A stretch of 64,000 nucleotides of DNA from Polaribacter septentrionalilitoris. Its GTDB lineage: Bacteria; Bacteroidota; Bacteroidia; Flavobacteriales; Flavobacteriaceae. The stretch spans positions 248,001 through 312,000 of the forward strand of contig NZ_VRMJ01000014.1 of assembly GCF_009832745.1 (NCBI RefSeq). The letters run 5' to 3'. Made by a program: the position numbers and the translations under genes. Below the pieces are notes generated by a model, which worked only from the letters and a program-made list of their open reading frames with translations, was not told the origin of the DNA and made no database searches. This document shows positions 37,219 to 45,634 of the stretch, piece after piece; position 1 is the stretch's first letter, and every line of letters begins with the position of its first letter.

Positions 37219-38277
37219 TTAATTTTTTTTAGCTTCGAAAACGATTTCGGAGTGTCCAATCTTAGATTTTAGACTATTTTCACCTACTTTGTTTAATTTT
37301 GATACAAATTTACCATCTAAAATCTTGTCTTCATATTGATAGGCAACATCCTCTTTTGTATTTGGAAATCGATGAATGACATCAAAAAATAGTTTCTCGT
37401 TATTCGGAATGTCAAAATACTTTTCATAATTATTGAATGAAAATGATTTGGCAATGTGATATACTCCCTGCAAAATGGAAAAGAAAGTATATTTTCTACT
37501 CTCTTCTCTAGGATAATCATCTGGATAATGACCAGATTCTATCAAAATAGTATTGTAGCCTATTTTTTGAAAATTATCTCCAGTAGCGGTTGGATAAAAC
37601 TCGTCTGTATATCTCCCTACAAAATTAGGAATTAACTGTTGCAGTAAAGAATTCATCGCAACAATTACATCCATGGTTTGTATTCTGCCTTTGGTTAATC
37701 TTCTTGTAATTTCTTCTGATGGCGCTAAAAAAGAAATGGTTGCAGGGTTTTTAGTGCCTTCTACTCCAAAGATGGTTCTTTGATCGTGTAAATTGAAACA
37801 AAACTGCGGATGAAAGTCTTCTAAGACACTTCTTAGTAGTTTGCTCTCTTTGGCACTTCTGTCTACGGCATCTCTGTTTAAATCGATTTGATTAGCATTT
37901 ACTCTTGTATAAGCTAATGCTCCATCAGGATTTAGCATTGGTATAAAAACTAATGTACATTGCTCTAAAATTGTAGAAAATACTTCGTGGTTAGATGACA
38001 AAAAACAATTAAATAAATCGAATAACGCTTTTGTTCCTGTGCTTTCGTTACCATGCATTTGCGACCACAACAATATTTTCTTCTCACCATTACCAATTTT
38101 TAATTGCATGATGGGTCTGTTCTCTTCAGATGTTCCTATTTGAGAAACTTCAAAAACAGAGGTGTATTTAGAAAACAGTTGTTCTAAGTCTTTAAACGTA
38201 ATCCATTTTCCATGCAACGAGTTTTCTTTATGCGTTGCATAAATCTCTTTTATAAAATCGATTGATAAGGTATTCAT
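37219..38277 (-). CDS. M14 family zinc carboxypeptidase
   Basis: 352 residues. Zinc ligands are seen as HGNES (HxxE, in QMHGNESTGTKALFDLF) and a later His in FNLHDQRT. The substrate arginine region is DLNRDA, and the catalytic Glu lies probably in ILIESGHYPDDYPREES. There is no signal peptide, so it is cytoplasmic, unusual for classical carboxypeptidases but usual for this bacterial branch. It would trim peptides or amidated amino acids. Its promoter contains one of four regularly spaced palindromes. Confidence 0.88.
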   Translation of the reverse strand: MNTLSIDFIKEIYATHKENSLHGKWITFKDLEQLFSKYTSVFEVSQIGTSEENRPIMQLKIGNGEKKILLWSQMHGNESTGTKALFDLFNCFLSSNHEVFSTILEQCTLVFIPMLNPDGALAYTRVNANQIDLNRDAVDRSAKESKLLRSVLEDFHPQFCFNLHDQRTIFGVEGTKNPATISFLAPSEEITRRLTKGRIQTMDVIVAMNSLLQQLIPNFVGRYTDEFYPTATGDNFQKIGYNTILIESGHYPDDYPREESRKYTFFSILQGVYHIAKSFSFNNYEKYFDIPNNEKLFFDVIHRFPNTKEDVAYQYEDKILDGKFVSKLNKVGENSLKSKIGHSEIVFEAKKN

Positions 38278-38297
38278 TTGGTTGTATAAATATTTTT

Positions 38298-38328
38298 CAA
38301 AATTAGGGTATTTACAATTGTCATCAAA
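38298..38328 (-). promoter_or_regulatory. Promoter of the M14 carboxypeptidase gene
   Basis: Read on the minus strand: -33 TTTG (38325-38328), 19-base spacer, -7 TAATTTTG (38298-38305), both exact to the Bacteroidota consensus. The first palindromic site (38312-38323) fits exactly inside the spacer, where a bound repressor would exclude RNA polymerase. Confidence 0.7.
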
Positions 38329-38397
38329 CTAAAATATTACAATTGTAAATTGTGAAATTGTTACAATTGTAAAACAAAGACTCAATTACAATTGTTA
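38312..38397. promoter_or_regulatory. Phased array of four TTACAATTGTAA operators
   Basis: Four copies of a 12-bp palindrome: 38312-38323 (TTACAATTGTCA), 38337-38348 (exact), 38361-38372 (exact) and 38386-38397 (TTACAATTGTTA). Centres are 25, 24 and 25 bases apart, a regular period. A further one-mismatch copy, TTACAATGGTAA, overlaps the XRE start codon (38618-38629). Such an array between divergent genes, one of them an HTH regulator, suggests cooperative binding by that regulator. The binder is inference. Confidence 0.7.
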
Positions 38398-38571
38398 CTT
38401 TTGTAACAGGATTTAAAAATACACGTTTTATCATTGCATCACTATAATCAATAGCATAAATAATAGCAATAAATAAAATATAAAAAACACATTATTAGTT
38501 TATTATAAGCTTTAACTAAAGTTTTAATTTAATATCAATCAGTTGATGTATATACTTTTTAAAGAATACCT
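38398..38571. other. AT-rich spacer between the operator array and the XRE promoter
   Basis: No gene is seen. It holds a half site TTGTAAC at about 38401 and otherwise only AT-rich sequence. Confidence 0.45.
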
Positions 38572-38629
38572 TTTGCTGTTGTAGTTAGATTATTTACATT
38601 TGTATAAATCATAAATATTACAATGGTAA
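38572..38629 (+). promoter_or_regulatory. Promoter of the XRE regulator with operator-like site at its start codon
   Basis: -33 TTTG (38572-38575), exactly 19 bases, then -7 TACATTTG (38595-38602), both exact consensus. Transcription would begin about 14 bases before the ATG at 38623. The one-mismatch palindrome TTACAATGGTAA (38618-38629) covers the start codon, which would allow autorepression. Confidence 0.7.
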
Positions 38630-38973
38630 ACATAGCTGAATTTACTGCTCGATTAAAAAAAGTAATGGAATTCCATCAACTTTCTGCTTCTACATTTGCA
38701 GATAAAGTGAGTGTGCAACGCTCTAGCATTTCTCATATTCTTTCTGGAAGAAATAAACCAAGTTTAGATTTTGTAATGAAAGTTACTGCAACTTTTAAGG
38801 ATGTAGATTTGTATTGGTTGTTAGATGGAAAAGGAAGTTTTCCTAAAAATGAAATGACAAGCTCACCTACTACTCCATCTTTATTTGCCTCTGAAACAGA
38901 AAATACAGGAAAAAAAATACAACGTATTGTTGTTTTTTATAATGACGGTACTTTTGATGAGTACAAGAAATAA
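38623..38973 (+). CDS. XRE/HTH-3 family transcriptional regulator
   Basis: 116 residues: an N-terminal Cro/CI-type helix-turn-helix (STFADKVSVQRSSISHILSG, then RNKPSLDFVMKV) and a short C-terminal tail with IQRIVVFYNDGTFDEYKK, a pattern frequent in small flavobacterial regulators. It is divergent from the M14 peptidase across a region with four palindromes, and is probably their binder and its own regulator. No toxin partner is adjacent. Confidence 0.88.
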   Translation: MVNIAEFTARLKKVMEFHQLSASTFADKVSVQRSSISHILSGRNKPSLDFVMKVTATFKDVDLYWLLDGKGSFPKNEMTSSPTTPSLFASETENTGKKIQRIVVFYNDGTFDEYKK

Positions 38974-39016
38974 GTGTTTTTACCTATTGATTTTTTAACA
39001 ATAAAACACGAACTTC

Positions 39017-39079
39017 GCTAACGCCGAATATAAGTCATTAAAACGACGTCATATTCGTATTAAGTTGGCAATAATTAGC
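39017..39079. repeat. Imperfect palindrome upstream of the sulfatase
   Basis: Outer GCTAA (39017-39021) / TTAGC (39075-39079), then GCC/GGC, and an inner stem CGAATAT (39025-39031) / ATATTCG (39051-39057), with bulges on one side. The overall shape resembles folded integron-type recombination sites. It lies between the XRE gene and the compositionally foreign sulfatase. Confidence 0.55.
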
Positions 39080-39238
39080 TAGGGGGAGATTCATCCTATA
39101 ATTGATAAATAGATAAAGAAAAACCTTATATAATCGTTAATGCTTATAAAGTCCAAACTATAGGAAAAGATTATATCGACTTAATTTTTTCTAGAGAATT
39201 TTAAAAGCAGACTTATCACAAATAAAAACAATTAAATT

Positions 39239-40759
39239 ATGATTTGGAAATTCAGTCTTTTATTCACTACATGTCTTGTACTATTAGTAGGGTGCGCTAC
39301 AAAAAAAGAAGAAAAAACAAACGCAACAAAACCCAACATTGTCTTTATTCTGATTGATGACATGGGTTGGAAGGATTTGGCTTGCATGGGTAGCAAATAC
39401 TACCGTACACCCAACATAGACCAGCTGGCGTCTGAAGGGATGCTTTTTGAACAAGCTTATTCAGCCGGTCCAGTATGCTCTCCTTCTCGAGCGGCTATAC
39501 TCTCGGGGCAATATCCTGCACGCAATAAAATGACAGAAGGGCCTGAAATGAGCCCATCGCCAGATTCGCTTATGGCAAAAAATGATAATAAAGGCAAAAA
39601 CCTCGAGTGGCTTCCTACCCGAAGTCCTGCCAGAAGAGGTTGTTTGCACCCCGATCAGATTACTTTTGCCGAAGTAATGCAAAGTGCCGGATACAAAACT
39701 GGATACCTGGGAAAATGGCATTGTGGATATCACGAGTCGCAATGGCCTGACAAGCAAGGTTTCGAAATGGCTGAAGGCTTTCGAACACTCGCGACGAGAA
39801 CACATGGGCATTACGGAAGAGATTACATTCCGAAACTGTCATGGGATTTAAAGGGCTTAACTGCTGATGAATACATGGCGGATGCTTTAACACGTCGGGC
39901 ACAAGAGTTTATTACAGAGCACCAAGCGCAACCGTTTTTATTGGTATTGTCACACTACCTTGTACATGCTCCATTTCAGGCTAAGCCCGAGCTTTTGGAA
40001 AAGTGGAAAAAGGTTCCAACTACCGATCAGAATAATCCAACAATGGCAGCCATGATTGAAAGTGTTGACCAAAGCGTTGGTAATATTATGAACACCTTGG
40101 AAGAGTTAAATTTAGATGAAAATACAATAGTCATTTTTTCATCAGACAACGGAGGTTATCACGTTGGTACATCAACGTATCCCTTGCTTGGTAGCAAGGC
40201 GATGCCCTACGAGGGAAGTTCTCGTGTGCCTTTAATTTTTAAATGGAAAAATAAAATTAAATCTGCAGTAAAAGACTCTACTCCAACTGTTCAGGTGGAC
40301 CTATACCCTACAATGCTAGACTTGGCAGGTATAAAACCCAATCCAAATCAGCACCTCGATGGAGTGAGCTTAAAACCCATTCTAATGGATAAAGGAAAGC
40401 TTAACGAACGTCCCTTATTTTTTCATTTTCCGCATTATAGTGGAGTAGGCTGCACCCCCTTTAGTGCAATTCGTTACCAATCGTGGAAGCTATACCGTTA
40501 TTACAACAATCATGAGGGTACAACGCAATTATTTAATCTGAAAACCGATCCCTATGAACAAGATGATTTGGCTAAAAAAAGAACTGATATTACAGATTCA
40601 CTCAACACACTATTAACCGACTGGTTACTAGAAACCGATGCTCCAATGCCAACAATTAATAAGATATATAACCCAAGTGACAGCACTCAATATTCAGGAA
40701 TGGCAAGCTACCGAAAATCACAAATCCTTAGACAAAGAAGAGAAGCTTTACTTAAATAA
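39239..40759 (+). CDS. Family S1 sulfatase, lipoprotein
   Basis: 506-residue arylsulfatase-like enzyme that removes sulfate from, probably, algal polysaccharide or other sulfated glycans. Lipobox at LLVGC; metal-binding Asp pair in FILIDDMGW (40-41); the modification motif CSPSRAAIL with Cys80, the C-type site turned into formylglycine; the further segment KWHCGYH. It is visibly richer in G and C than its neighbours and uses codons such as CGA, CTC and GCC more, so recent transfer is likely. Its own maturation enzyme and glycan genes are absent nearby. It is flanked by palindromes at 39017 and 40770. Confidence 0.92.
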   Translation: MIWKFSLLFTTCLVLLVGCATKKEEKTNATKPNIVFILIDDMGWKDLACMGSKYYRTPNIDQLASEGMLFEQAYSAGPVCSPSRAAILSGQYPARNKMTEGPEMSPSPDSLMAKNDNKGKNLEWLPTRSPARRGCLHPDQITFAEVMQSAGYKTGYLGKWHCGYHESQWPDKQGFEMAEGFRTLATRTHGHYGRDYIPKLSWDLKGLTADEYMADALTRRAQEFITEHQAQPFLLVLSHYLVHAPFQAKPELLEKWKKVPTTDQNNPTMAAMIESVDQSVGNIMNTLEELNLDENTIVIFSSDNGGYHVGTSTYPLLGSKAMPYEGSSRVPLIFKWKNKIKSAVKDSTPTVQVDLYPTMLDLAGIKPNPNQHLDGVSLKPILMDKGKLNERPLFFHFPHYSGVGCTPFSAIRYQSWKLYRYYNNHEGTTQLFNLKTDPYEQDDLAKKRTDITDSLNTLLTDWLLETDAPMPTINKIYNPSDSTQYSGMASYRKSQILRQRREALLK

Positions 40760-40769
40760 AAAAACTATT

Positions 40770-40892
40770 GCTAACAATGTATAAAAATAATTGCGGGTTA
40801 GTGCTTAATCAATGGGCGTTGTGTGTTTGCGTACTCTGATTTTCCTACGGAAAACCCGCGTAAACAAATCCGCAACTATCTTTATACTAGAC
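40770..40892. repeat. Large imperfect palindrome downstream of the sulfatase
   Basis: GTATAAAAATAATTGCGG (40779-40796) is complementary, with two mismatches, to CCGCAACTATCTTTATAC (40870-40887). An alternative inner pairing is GCGGGTT (40793-40799) with AACCCGC (40853-40859). The element starts with GCTAACAATG. Similar sequences recur after accessory genes in flavobacteria as I recall them. It lies between the convergent sulfatase and M1 gene ends and may also end transcription. Confidence 0.65.
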
Positions 40893-40906
40893 CATTATCG
40901 AAACAC

Positions 40907-43345
40907 CTACAACAATTTCGCCATTGCTTCTTTTATAATAGCTGTGTTTCTTATTTTATTGGGTGTGTTTTTTTGCTCTTGCGTTTGTATCATTCTACGC
41001 ATTAAGTTGATAACCACCTTATCAAAATTAAAGCCTTTAAATTGCTTTCCTTTTACAACCATATCATCAACAAGGTTTTGTATTGCCTCAGAATTATTAC
41101 TCTCAGAAATCAGCTTAAATGCTTTTTGATAAATGGCTTTGGTGCTGTCATCACCTGTTAAATACATTCCAGATAACACACTTTTTGCAATAAAAGGCAA
41201 TTCGTCTGTATTGTTTTCTTCGATAAAAATTCGTGTTAATGGAGTTGCTAAAATTTGTCTGACTTCATCTGGTAATGTTGCCGATTTTTGAATTGCCAAT
41301 TGCTTGTCTACATAATAGATTGCTACCAAGGCATTTCCTAATACTTTGTACGATTTACTTTCTAAAGCCTTTGCAAAAATAGGTTTTAACTCAGGATCTA
41401 TTAATTTGCCCAAAGTTTCTATGGCTGCAGCTTGTACCATAGTTTTCGAATCGTTATTGGCAATTTCCATGATTTTCTGAATGGTTGCTCTTTTAGAAAA
41501 CTTGTTGATTAAATCAATTTTCTCTAATGCTAAAATTCTGATTTTATACGATTTGTCATTCAATGCTTCAGCCACTGCATTAAAAGCATCTTTTTCTTCT
41601 TGCTTTTTAGCAACTTCTAACAAAGCTTCTCTACGATCTGAATATTCTTCAGCATTTTTTAGCTGAAAAATATAATCACTCAATACTTTATTTACAGTGA
41701 TGTCACAGAGTAAAACAGCATCTGCATTCACTTGAATTAACGTTGGCTGTTTTGAATACGGAAATGTAAATGAAGCATCTCTCCCATCCACAAAAACATG
41801 ATGACGCTTTCTTTTACCGTTTTCAAAAATATCTATGGCAAAAGGAAATTGAAATTCGTTGGCCTGCATTTGTATAACATTTACAGTCACTTTCTTTTGT
41901 AGGATATTGTAATCATAAGAAACCTCAATTTTTGGATGACCAGCACCGTAAAACCATTGGTTAAAAAACCAGTTTAAATCCTTTCCTGTGATTCTTTCAA
42001 AAATCAATCTTAATTGATGAACTTCTGCACTTTTGTATTTGAATTCGGTTAAATAGGTTTTTAACCCTTCAAAAAAAGCTTTGTCACCTAAGTAATTACG
42101 CAACATATGTAAAATTGCGCCACCTTTATTATAGCTTACCAAATCGAACATATCCTCTTGTTCTATATAATTGAAACGCACCAAAGGTTTGTCTGTATTT
42201 TGTCCGTTTTTATACGCCTCAATATTTTCAAACATGTGCGTATTTGCATTTAGTTTTCCGTATTTATGTTCTCTCCATAAATACTCACTATAATTGGCAA
42301 AAGATTCGTTCAAGGTTAAATTTGCCCAACTTTCTGAAGTGACTAAATTTCCAAACCAATGATGAAATAATTCGTGAGCAATGGTATTTTCTTGAACGTT
42401 TTCATCAATCAATTGCCCAGGAGTTTGATATGCCTTATCACTGTGGATGACAGCTGTGGTGTTTTCCATAGCTCCAGAAACGTAATCTCTAGCCACAATT
42501 TGGCTGTATTTATTCCAAGGATATTCCACTCCTAAAAGATTTGAGAAAAAGCCCATCATTTCTGGAGTTAACCCAAAAATGTCTTTTGCATACGGAGCAT
42601 ATTTTTTCTCTACATAATACTCAACAGGAATATTTTTGTAGTTGTCTTTGATAATTTCATATTCACCAATTCCCATAAAAAACAAATACGGAGCATGTTT
42701 TTGATCCATTTTCCAATAATCTGTTCTATTCGTTCCGTTTTTAGTTTGGTTGATGAGTTTACCATTAGAAAGCGTTACAAATTTATCTGGAACTGTAATG
42801 TAAATTTCTTGAGTTGTTTTTTGGTTTGGCGCATCAATAGTAGGAAACCAAGCACTATTTGCTTCAGTTTCACCTTGTGTCCAGATTTGTGTTGGTTTGT
42901 TTTTATCTAAACCATCTGTGTTGATAAAATACAATCCTTTGGCATCTGTAATTGCTAGACTCGCTTTAGATTTTACTTTTTCTGGTCTAGCTGTATATTT
43001 AATATAAATAGTAAACTCTTCATTACGTTGATATTCTTTAGGCAGATCAATGACCAATTCAAAATCATTATAATTGTATTTTAACTTAGTATTGTTCAGC
43101 AATACTTGATGAATTAACATTGCTTTTGCATCTAAAGTGATTGTTTTTGACGGATAAAAATGTGGTTTTGCGGTAACCCAAGCTTCACCATTCATTGTCT
43201 TTTCTGCAAAATTGAAGTCAACCTTTAGTTTTGTATGCACTAAGTTGTGTACTTTTTCTCTCTCTGCTTTATAAGTTGAATTTTGCGCAACACTATTCAA
43301 AATTGTAAAAAAGAATAGTAAAGGCAACAATTTAGAAAATTTCAT
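40907..43345 (-). CDS. M1 family aminopeptidase with C-terminal HEAT-like repeats
   Basis: 812-residue secreted metalloaminopeptidase. Signal peptide MKFSKLLPLLFFFTILNSVAQ. Exopeptidase motif GAMEN (in SGAMENTTAVIHSD) and zinc motif HELFH (about residues 324-328) with the third ligand Glu in LNESFANY 18 residues later. After the catalytic domain, the last 230 residues (from about 570) are helical, repeat-like (LEKIDLINKFSKRATIQKIM, AAAIETLGKLIDPELKPIFA), as in HEAT arrays. Periplasmic peptide degradation. A -7-like box TATTTTTG (43366-43373) lies just upstream. Confidence 0.92.
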   Translation of the reverse strand: MKFSKLLPLLFFFTILNSVAQNSTYKAEREKVHNLVHTKLKVDFNFAEKTMNGEAWVTAKPHFYPSKTITLDAKAMLIHQVLLNNTKLKYNYNDFELVIDLPKEYQRNEEFTIYIKYTARPEKVKSKASLAITDAKGLYFINTDGLDKNKPTQIWTQGETEANSAWFPTIDAPNQKTTQEIYITVPDKFVTLSNGKLINQTKNGTNRTDYWKMDQKHAPYLFFMGIGEYEIIKDNYKNIPVEYYVEKKYAPYAKDIFGLTPEMMGFFSNLLGVEYPWNKYSQIVARDYVSGAMENTTAVIHSDKAYQTPGQLIDENVQENTIAHELFHHWFGNLVTSESWANLTLNESFANYSEYLWREHKYGKLNANTHMFENIEAYKNGQNTDKPLVRFNYIEQEDMFDLVSYNKGGAILHMLRNYLGDKAFFEGLKTYLTEFKYKSAEVHQLRLIFERITGKDLNWFFNQWFYGAGHPKIEVSYDYNILQKKVTVNVIQMQANEFQFPFAIDIFENGKRKRHHVFVDGRDASFTFPYSKQPTLIQVNADAVLLCDITVNKVLSDYIFQLKNAEEYSDRREALLEVAKKQEEKDAFNAVAEALNDKSYKIRILALEKIDLINKFSKRATIQKIMEIANNDSKTMVQAAAIETLGKLIDPELKPIFAKALESKSYKVLGNALVAIYYVDKQLAIQKSATLPDEVRQILATPLTRIFIEENNTDELPFIAKSVLSGMYLTGDDSTKAIYQKAFKLISESNNSEAIQNLVDDMVVKGKQFKGFNFDKVVINLMRRMIQTQEQKNTPNKIRNTAIIKEAMAKLL

Positions 43346-43365
43346 ATATCATCTTTATCAAGCAT

Positions 43366-43373
43366 CAAAAATA
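43366..43373 (-). promoter_or_regulatory. Candidate -7 element for the M1 aminopeptidase gene
   Basis: On the minus strand TATTTTTG matches TAnnTTTG and is 20 bases before the start codon. No -33 TTTG at standard spacing. Confidence 0.4.
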
Positions 43374-43434
43374 ATAAAATTAAAGGTTGATGCTGTTAAT
43401 GAGCAGTTAAATCCTGCAACATATAACAAAAATG

Positions 43435-43472
43435 AAAAAAGCTGCAATTTCTAATGAAATTACAGCTTTTTT
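43435..43472 (-). terminator. Rho-independent terminator of the ECF sigma operon
   Basis: Seventeen-base arms (43435-43451 and 43456-43472) with one mismatch, a 4-base loop and A/T tracts. It lies 20 bases after the stop of the last DUF4252 gene, in the minus direction. Confidence 0.85.
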
Positions 43473-43492
43473 ACTGACTACGAAATAAGATT

Positions 43493-44029
43493 TTATTTAC
43501 CATTAAAAAATGCTCCAAAACTTTCTAAGTTGTCTCCATCAAGTTTTACATCATTCATCATTTCAATGATTTTTGCAGGATTCATGTTTTCGCCCAATAA
43601 ACGTGCAACACCTACTCCAACTTTTTTACTGTATCCAAATGCAATGATTTCATCAATAGCATCTGTATCACCTGTGTAATACACTTTTACATTCATTCCT
43701 TTTGCTTTTACAGCTCCTAAGCTTTTATAGGTATCGCTTGTAAAAATGTTTTTTAGTTTTGCCTTTTCAGTTTCATATTCAGAAGTATTATCCTCTGTTT
43801 TTTTTAGAAAAGCAACGTTAATTTTTTTAATGCTTTTTAAGGTTTCTTTTACTTCTTCAGAAACGCCTGTCTTTGCCGTTAACATGGAGCCTACTGGTAA
43901 GTCTCCATGCATAAAATTTGTTTTGTCTTGGCTTTCTACTAAGTAACCTTGTAATGATTTTTCATTTTTACATGAAGTAACCATTAAGACCAATGCTAAA
44001 AGTGAAAGTATTTTGGTAATTTTTTTCAT
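43493..44029 (-). CDS. DUF4252 domain lipoprotein
   Basis: 178 residues with a lipoprotein signal (LSLLALVLMVTSCKNEKSLQG) and a DUF4252-type body (KTGVSEEVKETLKSIKKINV, KMNVKVYYTGD-like GMNVKVYYTGDTDAIDEII). Function unknown. It is the last gene of a four-gene unit with an ECF sigma factor, a probable anti-sigma protein and another DUF4252 protein. This gene order is common in flavobacteria, so the proteins may sense or react to envelope conditions. Confidence 0.82.
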   Translation of the reverse strand: MKKITKILSLLALVLMVTSCKNEKSLQGYLVESQDKTNFMHGDLPVGSMLTAKTGVSEEVKETLKSIKKINVAFLKKTEDNTSEYETEKAKLKNIFTSDTYKSLGAVKAKGMNVKVYYTGDTDAIDEIIAFGYSKKVGVGVARLLGENMNPAKIIEMMNDVKLDGDNLESFGAFFNGK

Positions 44030-44095
44030 TTTATGTTTTTTTAGTTGATAGACAAAGTCGGATTTTTAAAACCCGACTTTGACATCTGTGTTTAC

Positions 44096-44608
44096 TTATT
44101 TTTTTTCTTTCGAAAAAGTATCTGCTAATTGAGACATTTTATTGATGTCTATGTTTCCTGTTAAAGAAACAATTACAGATTCTGAAGCTTTGTTGGTTTG
44201 TTTGCTAATACCTTTTACAAACATTAAAACTTCACTTACATAATCTTTATTTTTACCAGTTTTCATGTAAATTTTAACTCTAGAATCGTCTTGCTTTACA
44301 CGCATAAATTCTGTTAGATTATGGCTTTTGATGGCTTTACTTACCATTACATCCATTTTATCTGCAATAGAAGAGTCATCTGTAGAAAAAACTCTAAGTT
44401 CTTTTAACTCTTGAATCATTTGAAACACTTGCATTGCCTCATTATCTTCAATTTTTACATTTTTGAATTTAGAAATCATTTCGAAAGCATCTTTGGTAAC
44501 TACGACCACATCTACTCCATCCATGTCTTCTAAAGTATCAAAAAAAGATTGTGCGCTGGTTACCATTGGTGCAACTACTAACGCTATTAATATTGCTATT
44601 TTTTTCAT
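44096..44608 (-). CDS. DUF4252 domain secreted protein
   Basis: 170 residues with a standard Sec signal peptide (MKKIAILIALVVAPMVTSAQS), not a lipobox, unlike its downstream paralogue. The body matches the same DUF4252 pattern (KDAFEMISKFKNVKIEDNEA, MKTGKNKDYVSEVLMFVKGI). It is third gene in the ECF sigma operon, separated from the anti-sigma-like gene by 39 bases. The pair of one free and one lipid-anchored DUF4252 protein suggests they act together in the periplasm, which is inference. Confidence 0.82.
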   Translation of the reverse strand: MKKIAILIALVVAPMVTSAQSFFDTLEDMDGVDVVVVTKDAFEMISKFKNVKIEDNEAMQVFQMIQELKELRVFSTDDSSIADKMDVMVSKAIKSHNLTEFMRVKQDDSRVKIYMKTGKNKDYVSEVLMFVKGISKQTNKASESVIVSLTGNIDINKMSQLADTFSKEKK

Positions 44609-44647
44609 AATTTCTGTGTTTACTTGGTTTTACTAATTCTACTTGGT

Positions 44648-45070
44648 TTATTTTAATATTTTATTTACGGTGTTTTCATAGGTATATAAAGTTGCTACTG
44701 CTTGTTCTCCTTTTTTAAGGTTAGAAGATAACATACCTAATGCTTTTGTTACTTGCGCAAATTTTTTCTCTGCTTGATATCTTTGGTATTGATCTCTACC
44801 AATAAATACGCTAAATAACAATACTACTGATGCTGCTACAGACAACCATTTTAAGTTTCTCTTTTTAGATTTCTTAGGTTCTAACTGAATGGTTTTTGTA
44901 TACGTTTCATCTTTTGTTGTAGCAAAATAATTAAACATGTACTCGTACTCTTGCAAATGTGGTGCAACATTACCTCCTGTAAAATAGTTTCTTAAGGTTG
45001 TTTCTTCTTGCAAAGAAGTTTCTGCGTTTTCGTATTTCTCTACTAATTTTTCTATGTTAGCTAACTCCAT
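44648..45070 (-). CDS. Probable anti-sigma factor-like single-pass membrane protein
   Basis: 140 residues: N-terminal soluble part (ENAETSLQEETTLRNYFTGG, FNYFATTKDETY), one membrane helix near residue 80 (WLSVAASVVLLFSVFI), then a helical periplasmic part. No zinc anti-sigma (HxxxCxxC) motif is present. The opening segment resembles flavobacterial anti-sigma-like proteins. It overlaps the sigma gene's end by 14 bases, which supports that role; it is otherwise unrecognised. Confidence 0.65.
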   Translation of the reverse strand: MELANIEKLVEKYENAETSLQEETTLRNYFTGGNVAPHLQEYEYMFNYFATTKDETYTKTIQLEPKKSKKRNLKWLSVAASVVLLFSVFIGRDQYQRYQAEKKFAQVTKALGMLSSNLKKGEQAVATLYTYENTVNKILK

Positions 45071-45566
45071 AGTTGTGTTTTTTAATGAGTTCTTCTCTTA
45101 TTGTTTTTCTTGCTCTAGACAATGCTACTCTTACTGCTGTTGGCTTCATATCTACCATTTTGCAGATTTCATCAAAATCATATTGCTCAACATCTCTTAG
45201 TTGAATGATAATCTTTTGATTTTCTGGTAAGTTTTCTATCAATTGGTGTACCTGGTTTACACTGTCTCGATGTTCTACTTTTTTATCTAAAGACGTTTCT
45301 TTCTCTTTATAATTACTGTGAACTAATGTTAAATTACTTGCCTGTTTACTTTTTAAACGATCATAACAGTAATTTTTTGTCATGGTCATTGCAAATGCTT
45401 CAACATTTTTATAATCAGCTATTTTTTCTTTACTTCTCCAAAGTTTAAAGAATAGCTCTTGCGTAGCATCTTCAGCTTCTTCTGTAGAAACTAACAATCT
45501 TTTTGCTAGACGAAAGACTTTGTCTTTAAATGGTAAAACAACTTTTAAAAAGTCTGATTGGTTCAT
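45057..45566 (-). CDS. ECF-type RNA polymerase sigma factor
   Basis: 169 residues with sigma region 2 (KDKVFRLAKRLLVSTEEAEDATQE, LWRSKEKIADYKNVEAFAMTM) and region 4 (LPENQKIIIQLRDVEQYDFDEI, MKPTAVRVALSRARKTIREEL). It heads an operon with an anti-sigma-like protein and two DUF4252 proteins. A matching ECF promoter lies upstream, so autoregulation is likely. The stimulus is unknown. Confidence 0.94.
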   Translation of the reverse strand: MNQSDFLKVVLPFKDKVFRLAKRLLVSTEEAEDATQELFFKLWRSKEKIADYKNVEAFAMTMTKNYCYDRLKSKQASNLTLVHSNYKEKETSLDKKVEHRDSVNQVHQLIENLPENQKIIIQLRDVEQYDFDEICKMVDMKPTAVRVALSRARKTIREELIKKHNYGVS

Positions 45567-45634
45567 TATTTAATTTCGTTTTTATTGTAAATCCGTTTTT
45601 AAACTGTTAAATATTATCGGGTTTACATCATTAC

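Noticed and set aside
38312..38397. Evenly spaced short repeats considered as a small CRISPR array
   Set aside because: The units are only 12 bases, palindromic, with about 13-base spacers that are AT-rich and related; no cas genes are present. An operator array explains it better.
40812..41129. Plus-strand frames of 105 and 60 codons after the sulfatase
   Set aside because: They run through the palindrome and antisense to the end of the M1 aminopeptidase gene; no protein-like pattern.
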